Assembly: GCF_042676145.1 (NCBI RefSeq)
Contig: NZ_JBHTJW010000001.1
Location: 248,001-312,000 of the forward strand
DNA: 64,000 nucleotides
Direction: 5' to 3'
Source of the DNA: Methylophilus glucosoxydans
GTDB taxonomy: Bacteria; Pseudomonadota; Gammaproteobacteria; Burkholderiales; Methylophilaceae
This document shows, in pieces, positions 32,009-40,290 of the stretch. The notes beneath the pieces were generated by a model. That model made no database searches and was not told where the DNA came from. It worked only from the letters and a program-made list of their open reading frames with translations. Both the position numbers and the translations under genes were made by a program. Within the stretch, counting starts at the first letter, position 1; each line of letters begins with the position of its first letter.

Positions 32009-34102
32009 ATGTACTCGTTTCGTATCCCTGCAATCCCGCTTGTATTTGTGATTGCTCTCCCAGCAATAGCTTCCAGTGAGGAAGTAGTACCCAAAGTTGA
32101 AACAGATACCTTATCTGAGGTGTCTGTGAGCGCGAAAAAAAGTAGTAAAAGAGATAAATTCATTACCCAAGACCGTGCGACTTCAGTGGGTAAAAGCCCC
32201 GTTTCAGTGCAAGATATGCCTCAGTCCGTCACTGTTGTGGATGTCGAGCAGGCACGAGAAATGGGGGCTTTGAATATTCAGGATGCTCTGACTTACAGTG
32301 CTGGCGTCTATGCTGGTAACTTTGGATTTGATACCAGAATAGACTCTGCCTCAGTTCGCGGCTTAACCCCATCTATGTTCCAAGATGGTTTGCGTAATTT
32401 GTATGGCTCCTACAATAACACCAGAACGGATATCTATATGCTTGAACGCATAGAAGTCTTGAAGGGGCCTTCTTCATCTGTGTTCGGGCAGTCAGATTTG
32501 GGTGGTATTGTGAATAGCGTGTCCAAACGCCCCAAAAAAGTAGCCGCACGTGAAGTGAATCTGCAATATGGTATGTATGACCGTAAGCAACTCGGTATCG
32601 ACTTTACAGGTCCTCTGAGTGAGGATGGCGAATGGCTTTATCGACTGGTGGCTTTAAAGCGAGACAGTGGTACACAGGTTGATTATGTGAAAGATGATGC
32701 CGTGGTGTTTATGCCCTCGGTGACTTGGCAGCCAAGTGATAAAACCAGTATCACTATGCAGTATGTGCATCAGGAAACTGATAGTACGGTTTCAGCACAG
32801 TTTTTGCCTTCTCGAGGAACGATCCTTCCAGGACCATTAGGTCGAATATCCAGCCGGACCTTTGTCGGGGAGCCTGGCTGGGATCGCTACGACACCAAAA
32901 AAGACGAAGTGTCATTGTTCGTAGATCAGGCGATTACTGACCAAATTAAACTTGTGGCAAATTTGAGAAAAGTTAACTCAGATACGATCACACGGGAACA
33001 CTGGACTCGAGTTGGAGCTAACCCTGATAGCACAGGCAATATACAGCGTACCATTCACGCTGCTGACCGCAGTACCAATGTATTTTCAAGCGATACACGC
33101 TTGCAGGGCAATTTTGCGTTAGGACCGACCAAGCATTTGGTGTCTTTAGGAATGGATTACCAAGATGCATTATGGACAGAGCGTAATTACACCTCTACAA
33201 CCTCTGCATTTGGCATCAATGTTTATAACCCGGTATATGGCAATGTCGATTATGGTGCATTAGTCGGCGCTGAACGGGACAATAACAAAATCGTGCAGAC
33301 GGGCTTTTACTTGACCGAACATATGGAATGGGGCCCCTGGGTTGTTTCTGGAGCTCTGCGTCGAGATCATGCGACAAATACCTTGCTCAAGGTTGGTGCT
33401 ACGCCAGATGTTGATGCGCGTAATTCAGTAACCACGGGACGCTTGGGTCTGATGTATCGGTTCGAGAGTGGAGTCTCACCTTATGTTAACTACTCTGAAG
33501 CATTTGTGCCGAATTTGGGTACTGATGGGAATAATGGCGTGCTAAAACCTACTGAAGGAGAACAACGCGAAGCTGGGATGAAATATTACTCTCCAGATGG
33601 CAACACATCAGCAGCGTTTGCTTGGTTTGAGATTGAGCAACTCAATAGAGTTATTCAAGGGAACACCCCGGGTGGTTTGCAACAAACCGGTGCATTAACC
33701 AGAGGTTGGGAGGTCGAGGCCAAGCATCGAATGGGTGATTGGGAGCTGCTTGGCAACTACAGTCGCATGAATGCGTTTAACGACACCACCAAAATTAGGT
33801 TGCCATATGTCGCAGAAAAATTGGGTTCAGCCTGGGCACAATACAAAATCAACTCAAATTGGCGCGCTGGGGTGGGGGTGCGTTATTTAGGTGACAACGT
33901 CGGATTTGGTGGTTTGCCCACAGTGCCATCAGTTACCTTGTTCGATGCCATGGTTGGATTTAACTATGGGAAATGGGACTTGCGCGCCACGATTAGAAAT
34001 ATCGCTGACAAGGAGTTTATTTCCTGGTGTCGCGGCAATGGTCAAGATTGTGGATATGGCGAACGACAGAATGCTGTCCTCTCTGCAAACTATACCTTTT
34101 AA
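32009..34102 (+). CDS. TonB-dependent siderophore receptor
   Basis: A 697-residue outer-membrane receptor. The signal peptide is about 1-21. The plug domain (about 55-170) has SVQDMPQSVTVVD, the VRGL segment and YMLERIEVLKGPSSSVFGQ, the usual siderophore-receptor pattern. The barrel ends with the C-terminal aromatic SANYTF. A TonB-box-like stretch LSEVSVSA follows the signal. Controlled by the Fur box in hmuV and the shared leader. Ligand not determinable; ferrichrome/coprogen-type receptors are the nearest group I recall. Confidence 0.92.
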   Translation: MYSFRIPAIPLVFVIALPAIASSEEVVPKVETDTLSEVSVSAKKSSKRDKFITQDRATSVGKSPVSVQDMPQSVTVVDVEQAREMGALNIQDALTYSAGVYAGNFGFDTRIDSASVRGLTPSMFQDGLRNLYGSYNNTRTDIYMLERIEVLKGPSSSVFGQSDLGGIVNSVSKRPKKVAAREVNLQYGMYDRKQLGIDFTGPLSEDGEWLYRLVALKRDSGTQVDYVKDDAVVFMPSVTWQPSDKTSITMQYVHQETDSTVSAQFLPSRGTILPGPLGRISSRTFVGEPGWDRYDTKKDEVSLFVDQAITDQIKLVANLRKVNSDTITREHWTRVGANPDSTGNIQRTIHAADRSTNVFSSDTRLQGNFALGPTKHLVSLGMDYQDALWTERNYTSTTSAFGINVYNPVYGNVDYGALVGAERDNNKIVQTGFYLTEHMEWGPWVVSGALRRDHATNTLLKVGATPDVDARNSVTTGRLGLMYRFESGVSPYVNYSEAFVPNLGTDGNNGVLKPTEGEQREAGMKYYSPDGNTSAAFAWFEIEQLNRVIQGNTPGGLQQTGALTRGWEVEAKHRMGDWELLGNYSRMNAFNDTTKIRLPYVAEKLGSAWAQYKINSNWRAGVGVRYLGDNVGFGGLPTVPSVTLFDAMVGFNYGKWDLRATIRNIADKEFISWCRGNGQDCGYGERQNAVLSANYTF

Positions 34103-34121
34103 CACCAACTTTTATATATAC

Positions 34122-34152
34122 AACCAAGCACCGCTTACGTGCTTGGTTTTTT
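34122..34152 (+). terminator. Terminator between two receptor genes
   Basis: A 10-bp stem AACCAAGCAC/GTGCTTGGTT (34122-34131 with 34139-34148) with T run, 19 bases past the first receptor stop and 22 bases before the second receptor ATG. No separate promoter is obvious, so the second gene may depend on readthrough. Confidence 0.85.
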
Positions 34153-34173
34153 AACTTTTTGAGGTTATCAAAC

Positions 34174-36354
34174 ATGAACGCTTATAAAAAAGTCCTGATT
34201 GCAGTCATGTATGCAACGGTTTTTATGGATGCTTCCGCTGAAGAGTCTGAATTAGACACTTTGGGCGAGGTGAAAGTGAAAGCTTCTGCTGATGCGAATG
34301 CTAAAGGCCTGATGAAGCCTTATGCTGGCGGACAGGTTGCGAAAGGCGGGCGGGTTGGCGTGCTTGGTAATAAAGATGCCATGGATACCCCATTTTCAAT
34401 CAACGCATATACCAATGAGTTGATCCAGAACCAACAGGCAAAAAGTGTAGGGGATGTGTTACTAAATGATCCTTCCGTACGCGTTGCCCGTGGCTTTGGC
34501 AACTTTCAGGAGTCATATTTTATTCGTGGTTTTCAACTGTATTCCGATAGTGTTGCATATAACGGGTTGTATGGAATACTTCCAAGACAGTATATTGCGG
34601 CCGAGCTCTTTGAGCGTGTTGAGGTTCTGCGTGGTGCCTCCGCATTCTTAAATGGGACAAGCCCGAATGGGGATGCCATTGGAGGCTCGATTTCTTTACT
34701 GCCAAAGCGAGCACCAAATGAGCCATTGAGCTTAGTAAATGCTGGCTGGAGTTCTGGTAACCAACAACTTATTTCTGCAGATGTGGCAAGACGTTTTGGC
34801 CCGGATGACAGTGCCGGTATTCGGTTGAATGTGTCTAGGCGTGATGGCGGTACTGCAGTTGATAAAGAACATGCTGAAGTTGATCTGATTTCGCTGGCAT
34901 TAGATTGGCGCGGCGAGAATTTGCGGTTGTCTGGTGATATCGGTTATCAGGATAATCATCTGAAGCAAACGCGCACAAACGTCACGCTTGCTGCGTCGAC
35001 AGGTGTACCGCGAGCGCCTAGTAGCGATTCAAACTGGGCACAGCCATGGTCTTACTCTAATGAGCGGGACACCTTCGGGACTTTGCGTGGTGAATACGAT
35101 TTAACTGACAAAGTGACAGCTTACTTTGCCGGAGGCTTCCGTGAGTCACATGAAGCTAACTCGTTAGCAAATTTGACAGTCAACAACTCTGCGACTGGCA
35201 CGGGTACTTTCTATCGTTTTGACAATACCAGAGAAGACTCGGTAAGAACCGGTGAAGTTGGCCTAAAAGGTAAGTTTGAAACGGGTTCTATCAGCCATGA
35301 CGTTGTATTAAATGCAAACTTATATCATTTTGAGAAAAAAGCAGCGTATATGTTTGATTCTGGTAATCAGCTCAATACCAACTTATATGCCCCAACTTAT
35401 TATTCCCTGCCTGCATTTACTGCAGGCGCAGGTTCAGGTGGTGTGTTGGATAATCCGAATACGACAGGTAGAACGATTTTACGTAGCCTTGCCATAGGTG
35501 ACACACTGGCCATGTTAGATAATCAGTTGTTGTTGACGCTAGGGGTGAGAAGTCAGCAAATAGCTGCGACAACCTATGATTACAATGGCGTGTTTAGTAG
35601 TGCGTACGACAAGACGAAGCTGAGCCCTGTGTTGGGTGCGGTAGTAAAACCCTGGGACGGCATCTCTCTCTATGCTAATTACATTGAAGGCTTGTCACAA
35701 GGGGCAACAGCTCCAGGAACCACCGCTAATCGAGGTGAGACGCTTGCCCCCTATGTCTCAAAACAGAAAGAAGTGGGAGCCAAGTTTGATTTTGGTAAGG
35801 TTCGGGTGACTACTGCTTACTTTACCACTGAGAAACCACGCGGTTTTATCAATGCGGCGAATGTATTTACTTCGCAAGGGAAAGAAGAGCACCAAGGGGT
35901 TGAACTGATGACTTATGGTCAGATTTCGCCCAGTTTGCGGGTGTTGGGGGGGATTACCTGGTTGGATGCCAAACAGAAGAATACGGGCAATGCCTCGACG
36001 GAAGATAAGCAAACGATTGGTATTCCAGATCAACAAGCTAACCTGGGTCTAGAGTGGGATGCATTTATGGTGCCTGGTTTAACATTTGATGCGCGTGTGA
36101 TTACTACTGGCCATGTGTATGGTAATGGCACAAACACTCAAAGACTGCCAGGTTGGACCCGTTTAGATATCGGCGCAAGATATGCGACTGAGATTGAAGG
36201 GCATTTATTAACCGTTCGTGGCCGTATTGATAACATCACAGATCGTGATTATTGGGCCTCTGCAGGTGGTTATGCAGGGCTAACCTCTAATTCCGGCTAT
36301 CTGGTGTTGGGTGCGCCACGGACTATCACCGTCAGCGCCCAGCTTGATTTTTAA
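34174..36354 (+). CDS. TonB-dependent siderophore receptor
   Basis: A 726-residue receptor. ATG at 34174 has GAGG about 11 bases upstream and opens a signal peptide ending near residue 23; the frame is open further upstream but overlaps the previous gene. TonB-box-like TLGEVKVKA is at about 30. The plug carries SIN AYTNELIQNQQAKSVGD-type sequence and RVEVLRGASAFLNG. The barrel ends with VSAQLDF. Groups with pyoverdine/FhuE-like receptors by overall pattern. Followed 17 bases later by a PepSY_TM gene, probably one operon. Confidence 0.92.
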   Translation: MNAYKKVLIAVMYATVFMDASAEESELDTLGEVKVKASADANAKGLMKPYAGGQVAKGGRVGVLGNKDAMDTPFSINAYTNELIQNQQAKSVGDVLLNDPSVRVARGFGNFQESYFIRGFQLYSDSVAYNGLYGILPRQYIAAELFERVEVLRGASAFLNGTSPNGDAIGGSISLLPKRAPNEPLSLVNAGWSSGNQQLISADVARRFGPDDSAGIRLNVSRRDGGTAVDKEHAEVDLISLALDWRGENLRLSGDIGYQDNHLKQTRTNVTLAASTGVPRAPSSDSNWAQPWSYSNERDTFGTLRGEYDLTDKVTAYFAGGFRESHEANSLANLTVNNSATGTGTFYRFDNTREDSVRTGEVGLKGKFETGSISHDVVLNANLYHFEKKAAYMFDSGNQLNTNLYAPTYYSLPAFTAGAGSGGVLDNPNTTGRTILRSLAIGDTLAMLDNQLLLTLGVRSQQIAATTYDYNGVFSSAYDKTKLSPVLGAVVKPWDGISLYANYIEGLSQGATAPGTTANRGETLAPYVSKQKEVGAKFDFGKVRVTTAYFTTEKPRGFINAANVFTSQGKEEHQGVELMTYGQISPSLRVLGGITWLDAKQKNTGNASTEDKQTIGIPDQQANLGLEWDAFMVPGLTFDARVITTGHVYGNGTNTQRLPGWTRLDIGARYATEIEGHLLTVRGRIDNITDRDYWASAGGYAGLTSNSGYLVLGAPRTITVSAQLDF

Positions 36355-36371
36355 ATACGAGGTAATTTGTT

Positions 36372-37652
36372 TTGCGTTCGTCTTTATTATTGGTACATCG
36401 GTGGTTAGGCATGGCTAGTGCCTTGTTTCTAATGATCACCGGGCTCACTGGTGCCATTATTTCATGGGATCACGAGATTGATACGTTACTGAATCCAGCG
36501 TGGATGCATAGCAAGTCACAAGGTGCGCATCAGTCGACATTAGTGCTTGCAAAACAGGTGTCAGAGCGCTACCCACAAGTTCAGGTCAGTTCGATTCCGC
36601 TGAGTGTTGAAGAGGGGCATACGCTGACCATTGGCGTCAAGCCATTATCTAATCCACCGGATGGCATGGTGCCTGTTAAATTTAACCAGGTGTTTATTGA
36701 CCCCGTCACCGGCCAGGAGCTAGGCAAGCGGGAGTGGGGCGCCGTGTGGCCGATAGATAGGACCAATGTCGTCTCTTTTTTGTATAAGCTGCATTACAGT
36801 TTGCACCTGCCCGAAATGTGGGGAATCGACCGCTGGGGACTATGGTTGTTAGGCGGTGTGGCACTGATTTGGCTGATTGATAGTTTTGTGGGTTTTTATC
36901 TTACCTTGCCCAAATTTGCCAACACTCCAATCACTAAGTTGCACAAGGTGCAACACAATGCCCAGGCCTCATTCTGGAAGCGCTGGTGGCCTGCATGGAA
37001 ACTGCGTTGGAACAGCAGCACGCACAAACGTTATTTTGATATGCATCGTGCTTTTGGCTTATGGACATGGATATTGCTGATTATTCTGGCATTTTCTGCC
37101 TTTGCGCTCAATTTGCGCCGTGAAGTCTTTATGCCAGTCATGAAGTCTGCATTTACACTGACGCCCACTCCTTCAGATATCCGTCCGCGCTTACCGGTCT
37201 CACAACAATTACCACCGCAGGTAGATTATGGAAAAGTGCTGGCGATGGCGATCAAGGAGGCGCGTAGGCAAGGCTGGCATGAGCCAGCAGGACGCATTTC
37301 TTATAGCGCGGCATACCAGTTGTTTAATGTGGATTTTTATTATCCTGATGCCGATCATGGTGTGGCAGGTGCCGGCCATAAACGTTTGTATTACGATGGT
37401 TTGGATGCACATTATGTTGGCAAACGTATTCCTTGGGAAGGCACAGCAGGTGATGTGATTGTGCAAGCCCAATTCCCCCTGCATTCTGGCCGTATCTTGG
37501 GCCTGCCCGGCAGGATTATGATTTCTGTCATGGGAATGGTGGTGGCCACGCTTTCTGCAACGGGCGTGTATTTATGGTGGAAAAAGCGCAAGGCACGAAG
37601 CATTTCTGAGGGAATGCTGCGCATGAATTCGTTGCGTACGCATCGTTCATGA
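36372..37652 (+). CDS. PepSY-associated membrane protein (PiuB-like)
   Basis: A 426-residue inner-membrane protein beginning with TTG at 36372, supported by GAGGTAA 8 bases upstream and by family alignment (LLLVHRWLGMASALFLMITG, with the conserved first-helix His). Four main helices occur at about 8-32, 155-178, 230-252 and 375-398, the last followed by YLWWKKRK. PepSY domains lie between. Likely assists iron release from the siderophore taken up by the preceding receptor; this is inference from context. Confidence 0.87.
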   Translation: MRSSLLLVHRWLGMASALFLMITGLTGAIISWDHEIDTLLNPAWMHSKSQGAHQSTLVLAKQVSERYPQVQVSSIPLSVEEGHTLTIGVKPLSNPPDGMVPVKFNQVFIDPVTGQELGKREWGAVWPIDRTNVVSFLYKLHYSLHLPEMWGIDRWGLWLLGGVALIWLIDSFVGFYLTLPKFANTPITKLHKVQHNAQASFWKRWWPAWKLRWNSSTHKRYFDMHRAFGLWTWILLIILAFSAFALNLRREVFMPVMKSAFTLTPTPSDIRPRLPVSQQLPPQVDYGKVLAMAIKEARRQGWHEPAGRISYSAAYQLFNVDFYYPDADHGVAGAGHKRLYYDGLDAHYVGKRIPWEGTAGDVIVQAQFPLHSGRILGLPGRIMISVMGMVVATLSATGVYLWWKKRKARSISEGMLRMNSLRTHRS

Positions 37653-37781
37653 GCGCTTTAGCCACACTTACGTGGCGTTATTAAAACGCCAACCTCTTAG
37701 CAATCCGGTATGTTTACTGGCCCCTGATAGGGAGGGGTGCTGAGGGTTTTGAAAATAAAAATCAGATTGATCTTGTTGTTT

Positions 37782-37832
37782 GCCAGCCATCGAGTTACGC
37801 ACTCCAGTAGCCAGCTTTATTTAATGGGAGTG
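37782..37832 (+). promoter_or_regulatory. Shared 5'-leader motif, copy B (TonB receptor)
   Basis: GCCAGCCATCGAG (37782-37794), a 7-base loop, CTCCAGTAGCCAGC (37802-37815), then Shine-Dalgarno GGGAG (37826-37830) before a GTG start. CACTCC (37800-37805) pairs perfectly with GGAGTG (37827-37832), enclosing the ribosome site; GAGT (37792-37795) can instead pair with ACTC. No Fur box is visible upstream of this copy. Confidence 0.7.
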
Positions 37833-37836
37833 TTGT

Positions 37837-39993
37837 GTGTCCGTAATTCGATTAAAAACAGTTTATTTGTCGTTGTTGTTAGCCTTGCCGATGTCGGCAG
37901 CCTGGGCGCAGGGGGAGGCTGAGAAGACTGCTTCTGCGCCAGCTGCAACAAACACTGATGACGATCAGCAAACTCTGGGTGAAGTTGAGGTATCGACCAG
38001 CCGTCGCCAGAGTTTTCACTCAAACACGGTACAGGTCGGGACGTTTAGAGACATGAATCCGCTGGACGTGCCCTTGACCGTGAACACGGTGACGCGTGAG
38101 GTGTTGGATGCGCAAGCGACCAACTCATTGTTTGGCGCATTGCGGAACACCGCAGGGGTTTCACGCTCGCAATTGAGTGGCTCGACCTATGACAATATTG
38201 CGATCCGAGGCATTCTGGTCGAGAACCGCGGAAACTACCGGCTCAATGGTTCGTTGCCGATTATTAACCTGATTGATACGCCACTAGAAAACAAAGAGCG
38301 GGTAGAAGTGCTCAAAGGGGCTTCGTCTCTGTATTACGGCCTGGTGCCGCCCTCTGGCATTATCAACCTGGTAACCAAGCGGGCTGGCAAGGTTGAAAAC
38401 AAAAGCCTGACGCTGTCTACCAATGAATTTGGTGCGCGTAGCGCCCATGTGGACTATGGCAAGCGCTTTGGCGCTGAGCAGCAGTTTGGTGCACGTTTTA
38501 ATGTGGTCACTGGCAGCGAAGATATTGGCATTGACCATTATGACGGCAGCCGTGGTCTGGTCTCAGCCGCATTGGATTGGCGTGCAAACGATAAATTGTC
38601 TTTCAAGCTTGACCTTGAGCATTACCGCAAAGATGTTTCAGAGCAGGCTGCGATTGTAGTGCCTAATGCTGTCAACGGTAAGATCACGCTGCCGCCTGTG
38701 CCAGCAGCGACACAAAACCTGGCGGGCAAATGGCAGCACTATGATGCTGAGGCAACCAATATTCTGTTCAGGACCGATTATGCCTTGAGTGATGACTGGA
38801 GTTGGCTGTTTGAAGCTGGACGAGCCAAGACGGAGCGCGACCGTAACTTTTCACAGTTTCAGAACTTTAACCCGCTTACGGGTGAAGGAGAGTTGCAAGT
38901 TTCATTTACACGGAATCAAGTGTTTACCAACACCAACTTTAGAACCGAGTTGCTCGGTTTGCTGGAAACGGGCCCCATCAAGCATCAGCTCACACTGGGA
39001 TACACCAGCAATCAGCGTGAAGGCGTGACACCTATGTTTGCAACTCGTACGGTGACTCAAAACTATTTTAATCCCAGAGTCGTTCCTGTGCTTGCGGCGG
39101 TTTCCAATAACCGTTTATCTGACCAGACAATTCTGGATCGAGGCCTGTATGTATTTGATCAAATGGCGTTGACAGACCAATGGACCCTCATGGCAGGTGC
39201 GCGGCAAAGTCGTTATGACACCGAGACCATTGCCACCAATGCAGGCACGGCAACGGCTACGCGCTTCAACGCCAAAAAAGTCATTCCCTCCGTGGCGCTG
39301 ATGTACAAAGTTCAGCCAAATATTTCTCTCTACGCCAGCTATATTGAAGGTTTTGAGGACAGTGGGCAAGTTCCGACTAGATGGTCAAATGCTGGCGAGT
39401 TACTCAATCCGGCAAAATCAAGACAAAAAGAAATTGGTGCAAAGGCGCAAGTGTTTGATCGTTTTTTGCTGCAATTGGCCTATTTTGATATTGAGCGTGC
39501 CGCCGCATTTGGTTATCCGAGTACTAATATCTATAAGATTAACGGTGACGCAAATTATCAAGGCTTGGAATTTGCTGCTACTGGCGAGTTGACGGAGAGG
39601 CTGTCTGTCGCCGCCTCTTTCCTGTTGATGGATGCGACCTTGAAAACACCTGACGCGGCTAGCAATGGCAATACGCCAGAAAATACGCCAGAGAAAACTG
39701 CCAGTCTGTTTGGTGAATACCAGATTGCGCAGGTCCCTGGCCTGTTTTTGAGCGCGGGCTTGTTTTATAGCGGCAAGCAACAGGTCAATGCATTTAATCA
39801 AGCCAGCATAGATGGCTACACGATTGGGTCGGTAGGGGCCAGATATAAGACCCTGCTGGGCAAGCAAAAAGCCACTTTTCAGGTCGTGGTCGACAATATC
39901 ACAGATAAAGACTACTGGAGTACCGCAGGGAACAGCCTGTTAGGCGTCGGCCGACCAAGGACCTTGCAGGCCAATCTGCGCCTGGATTTTTAA
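37837..39993 (+). CDS. TonB-dependent siderophore receptor
   Basis: A 718-residue receptor starting with GTG at 37837, 6 bases after GGGAG. Signal peptide about 1-25 (ends AWAQG). TonB-box-like TLGEVEVST is at about 47. The plug has DVPLTVNTVTREVLD, NIAIRGILVENRGNYRLNG and RVEVLKGASSLYYGLVPPSG. The barrel closes with NLRLDF. Downstream of the shared leader motif. Substrate unknown. Confidence 0.92.
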   Translation: MSVIRLKTVYLSLLLALPMSAAWAQGEAEKTASAPAATNTDDDQQTLGEVEVSTSRRQSFHSNTVQVGTFRDMNPLDVPLTVNTVTREVLDAQATNSLFGALRNTAGVSRSQLSGSTYDNIAIRGILVENRGNYRLNGSLPIINLIDTPLENKERVEVLKGASSLYYGLVPPSGIINLVTKRAGKVENKSLTLSTNEFGARSAHVDYGKRFGAEQQFGARFNVVTGSEDIGIDHYDGSRGLVSAALDWRANDKLSFKLDLEHYRKDVSEQAAIVVPNAVNGKITLPPVPAATQNLAGKWQHYDAEATNILFRTDYALSDDWSWLFEAGRAKTERDRNFSQFQNFNPLTGEGELQVSFTRNQVFTNTNFRTELLGLLETGPIKHQLTLGYTSNQREGVTPMFATRTVTQNYFNPRVVPVLAAVSNNRLSDQTILDRGLYVFDQMALTDQWTLMAGARQSRYDTETIATNAGTATATRFNAKKVIPSVALMYKVQPNISLYASYIEGFEDSGQVPTRWSNAGELLNPAKSRQKEIGAKAQVFDRFLLQLAYFDIERAAAFGYPSTNIYKINGDANYQGLEFAATGELTERLSVAASFLLMDATLKTPDAASNGNTPENTPEKTASLFGEYQIAQVPGLFLSAGLFYSGKQQVNAFNQASIDGYTIGSVGARYKTLLGKQKATFQVVVDNITDKDYWSTAGNSLLGVGRPRTLQANLRLDF

Positions 39994-40188
39994 CTGGCCC
40001 CTGTCACACGCAGCTAGCTTGATATTGGCGTCAGGCTAGTGGCCCTGATGCGGTTTGTGCCCAGAGCACAGGCCGCACCTACTTCGATTAAACGGTACCG
40101 CACAATTTGAGCTATATGACGCTTGGATTTCCACCAGTATTTACATTTGTACAAATAAATTCTCGCACAACCTTTCATTGCTTGTAAA

Positions 40189-40207
40189 AATGAGAATTGT
40201 TATCATT
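40189..40207 (+). promoter_or_regulatory. Fur box upstream of the Fiu-like receptor
   Basis: AATGAGAATTGTTATCATT, one base short of the perfect inverted repeat found at 31921. It lies 84 bases before the receptor ATG and 16 bases before leader copy D. Confidence 0.85.
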
Positions 40208-40223
40208 CTTGCTTATTCAATTT

Positions 40224-40285
40224 GCAAGCCAACGAGCATTGTTTCCAGTAGCCAGCAATTAACTCATTCAATCAATGACGGGAAC
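40224..40285 (+). promoter_or_regulatory. Shared 5'-leader motif, copy D (Fiu-like receptor)
   Basis: GCAAGCCAACGAG (40224-40236), a 6-base loop, TTCCAGTAGCCAGC (40243-40256), then Shine-Dalgarno GGGAAC (40280-40285), 5 bases before the ATG. GTTTCC (40241-40246) pairs with GGGAAC. Here CTCC has become TTCC and the partner GGAG has become GGAA, a compensatory change relative to copies A-C that supports a real RNA stem. Confidence 0.7.
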
Positions 40286-40290
40286 TATTT

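Noticed and set aside
37737..37922. A possible upstream peptide reading through leader copy B, and a similar peptide from ATG at 31950 in copy C
   Set aside because: The loop lengths of the four leader copies are 6, 8, 7 and 6 bases, so no reading frame is kept among them; in copy D the frame stops within the motif. The conserved unit is RNA or DNA, not a peptide.
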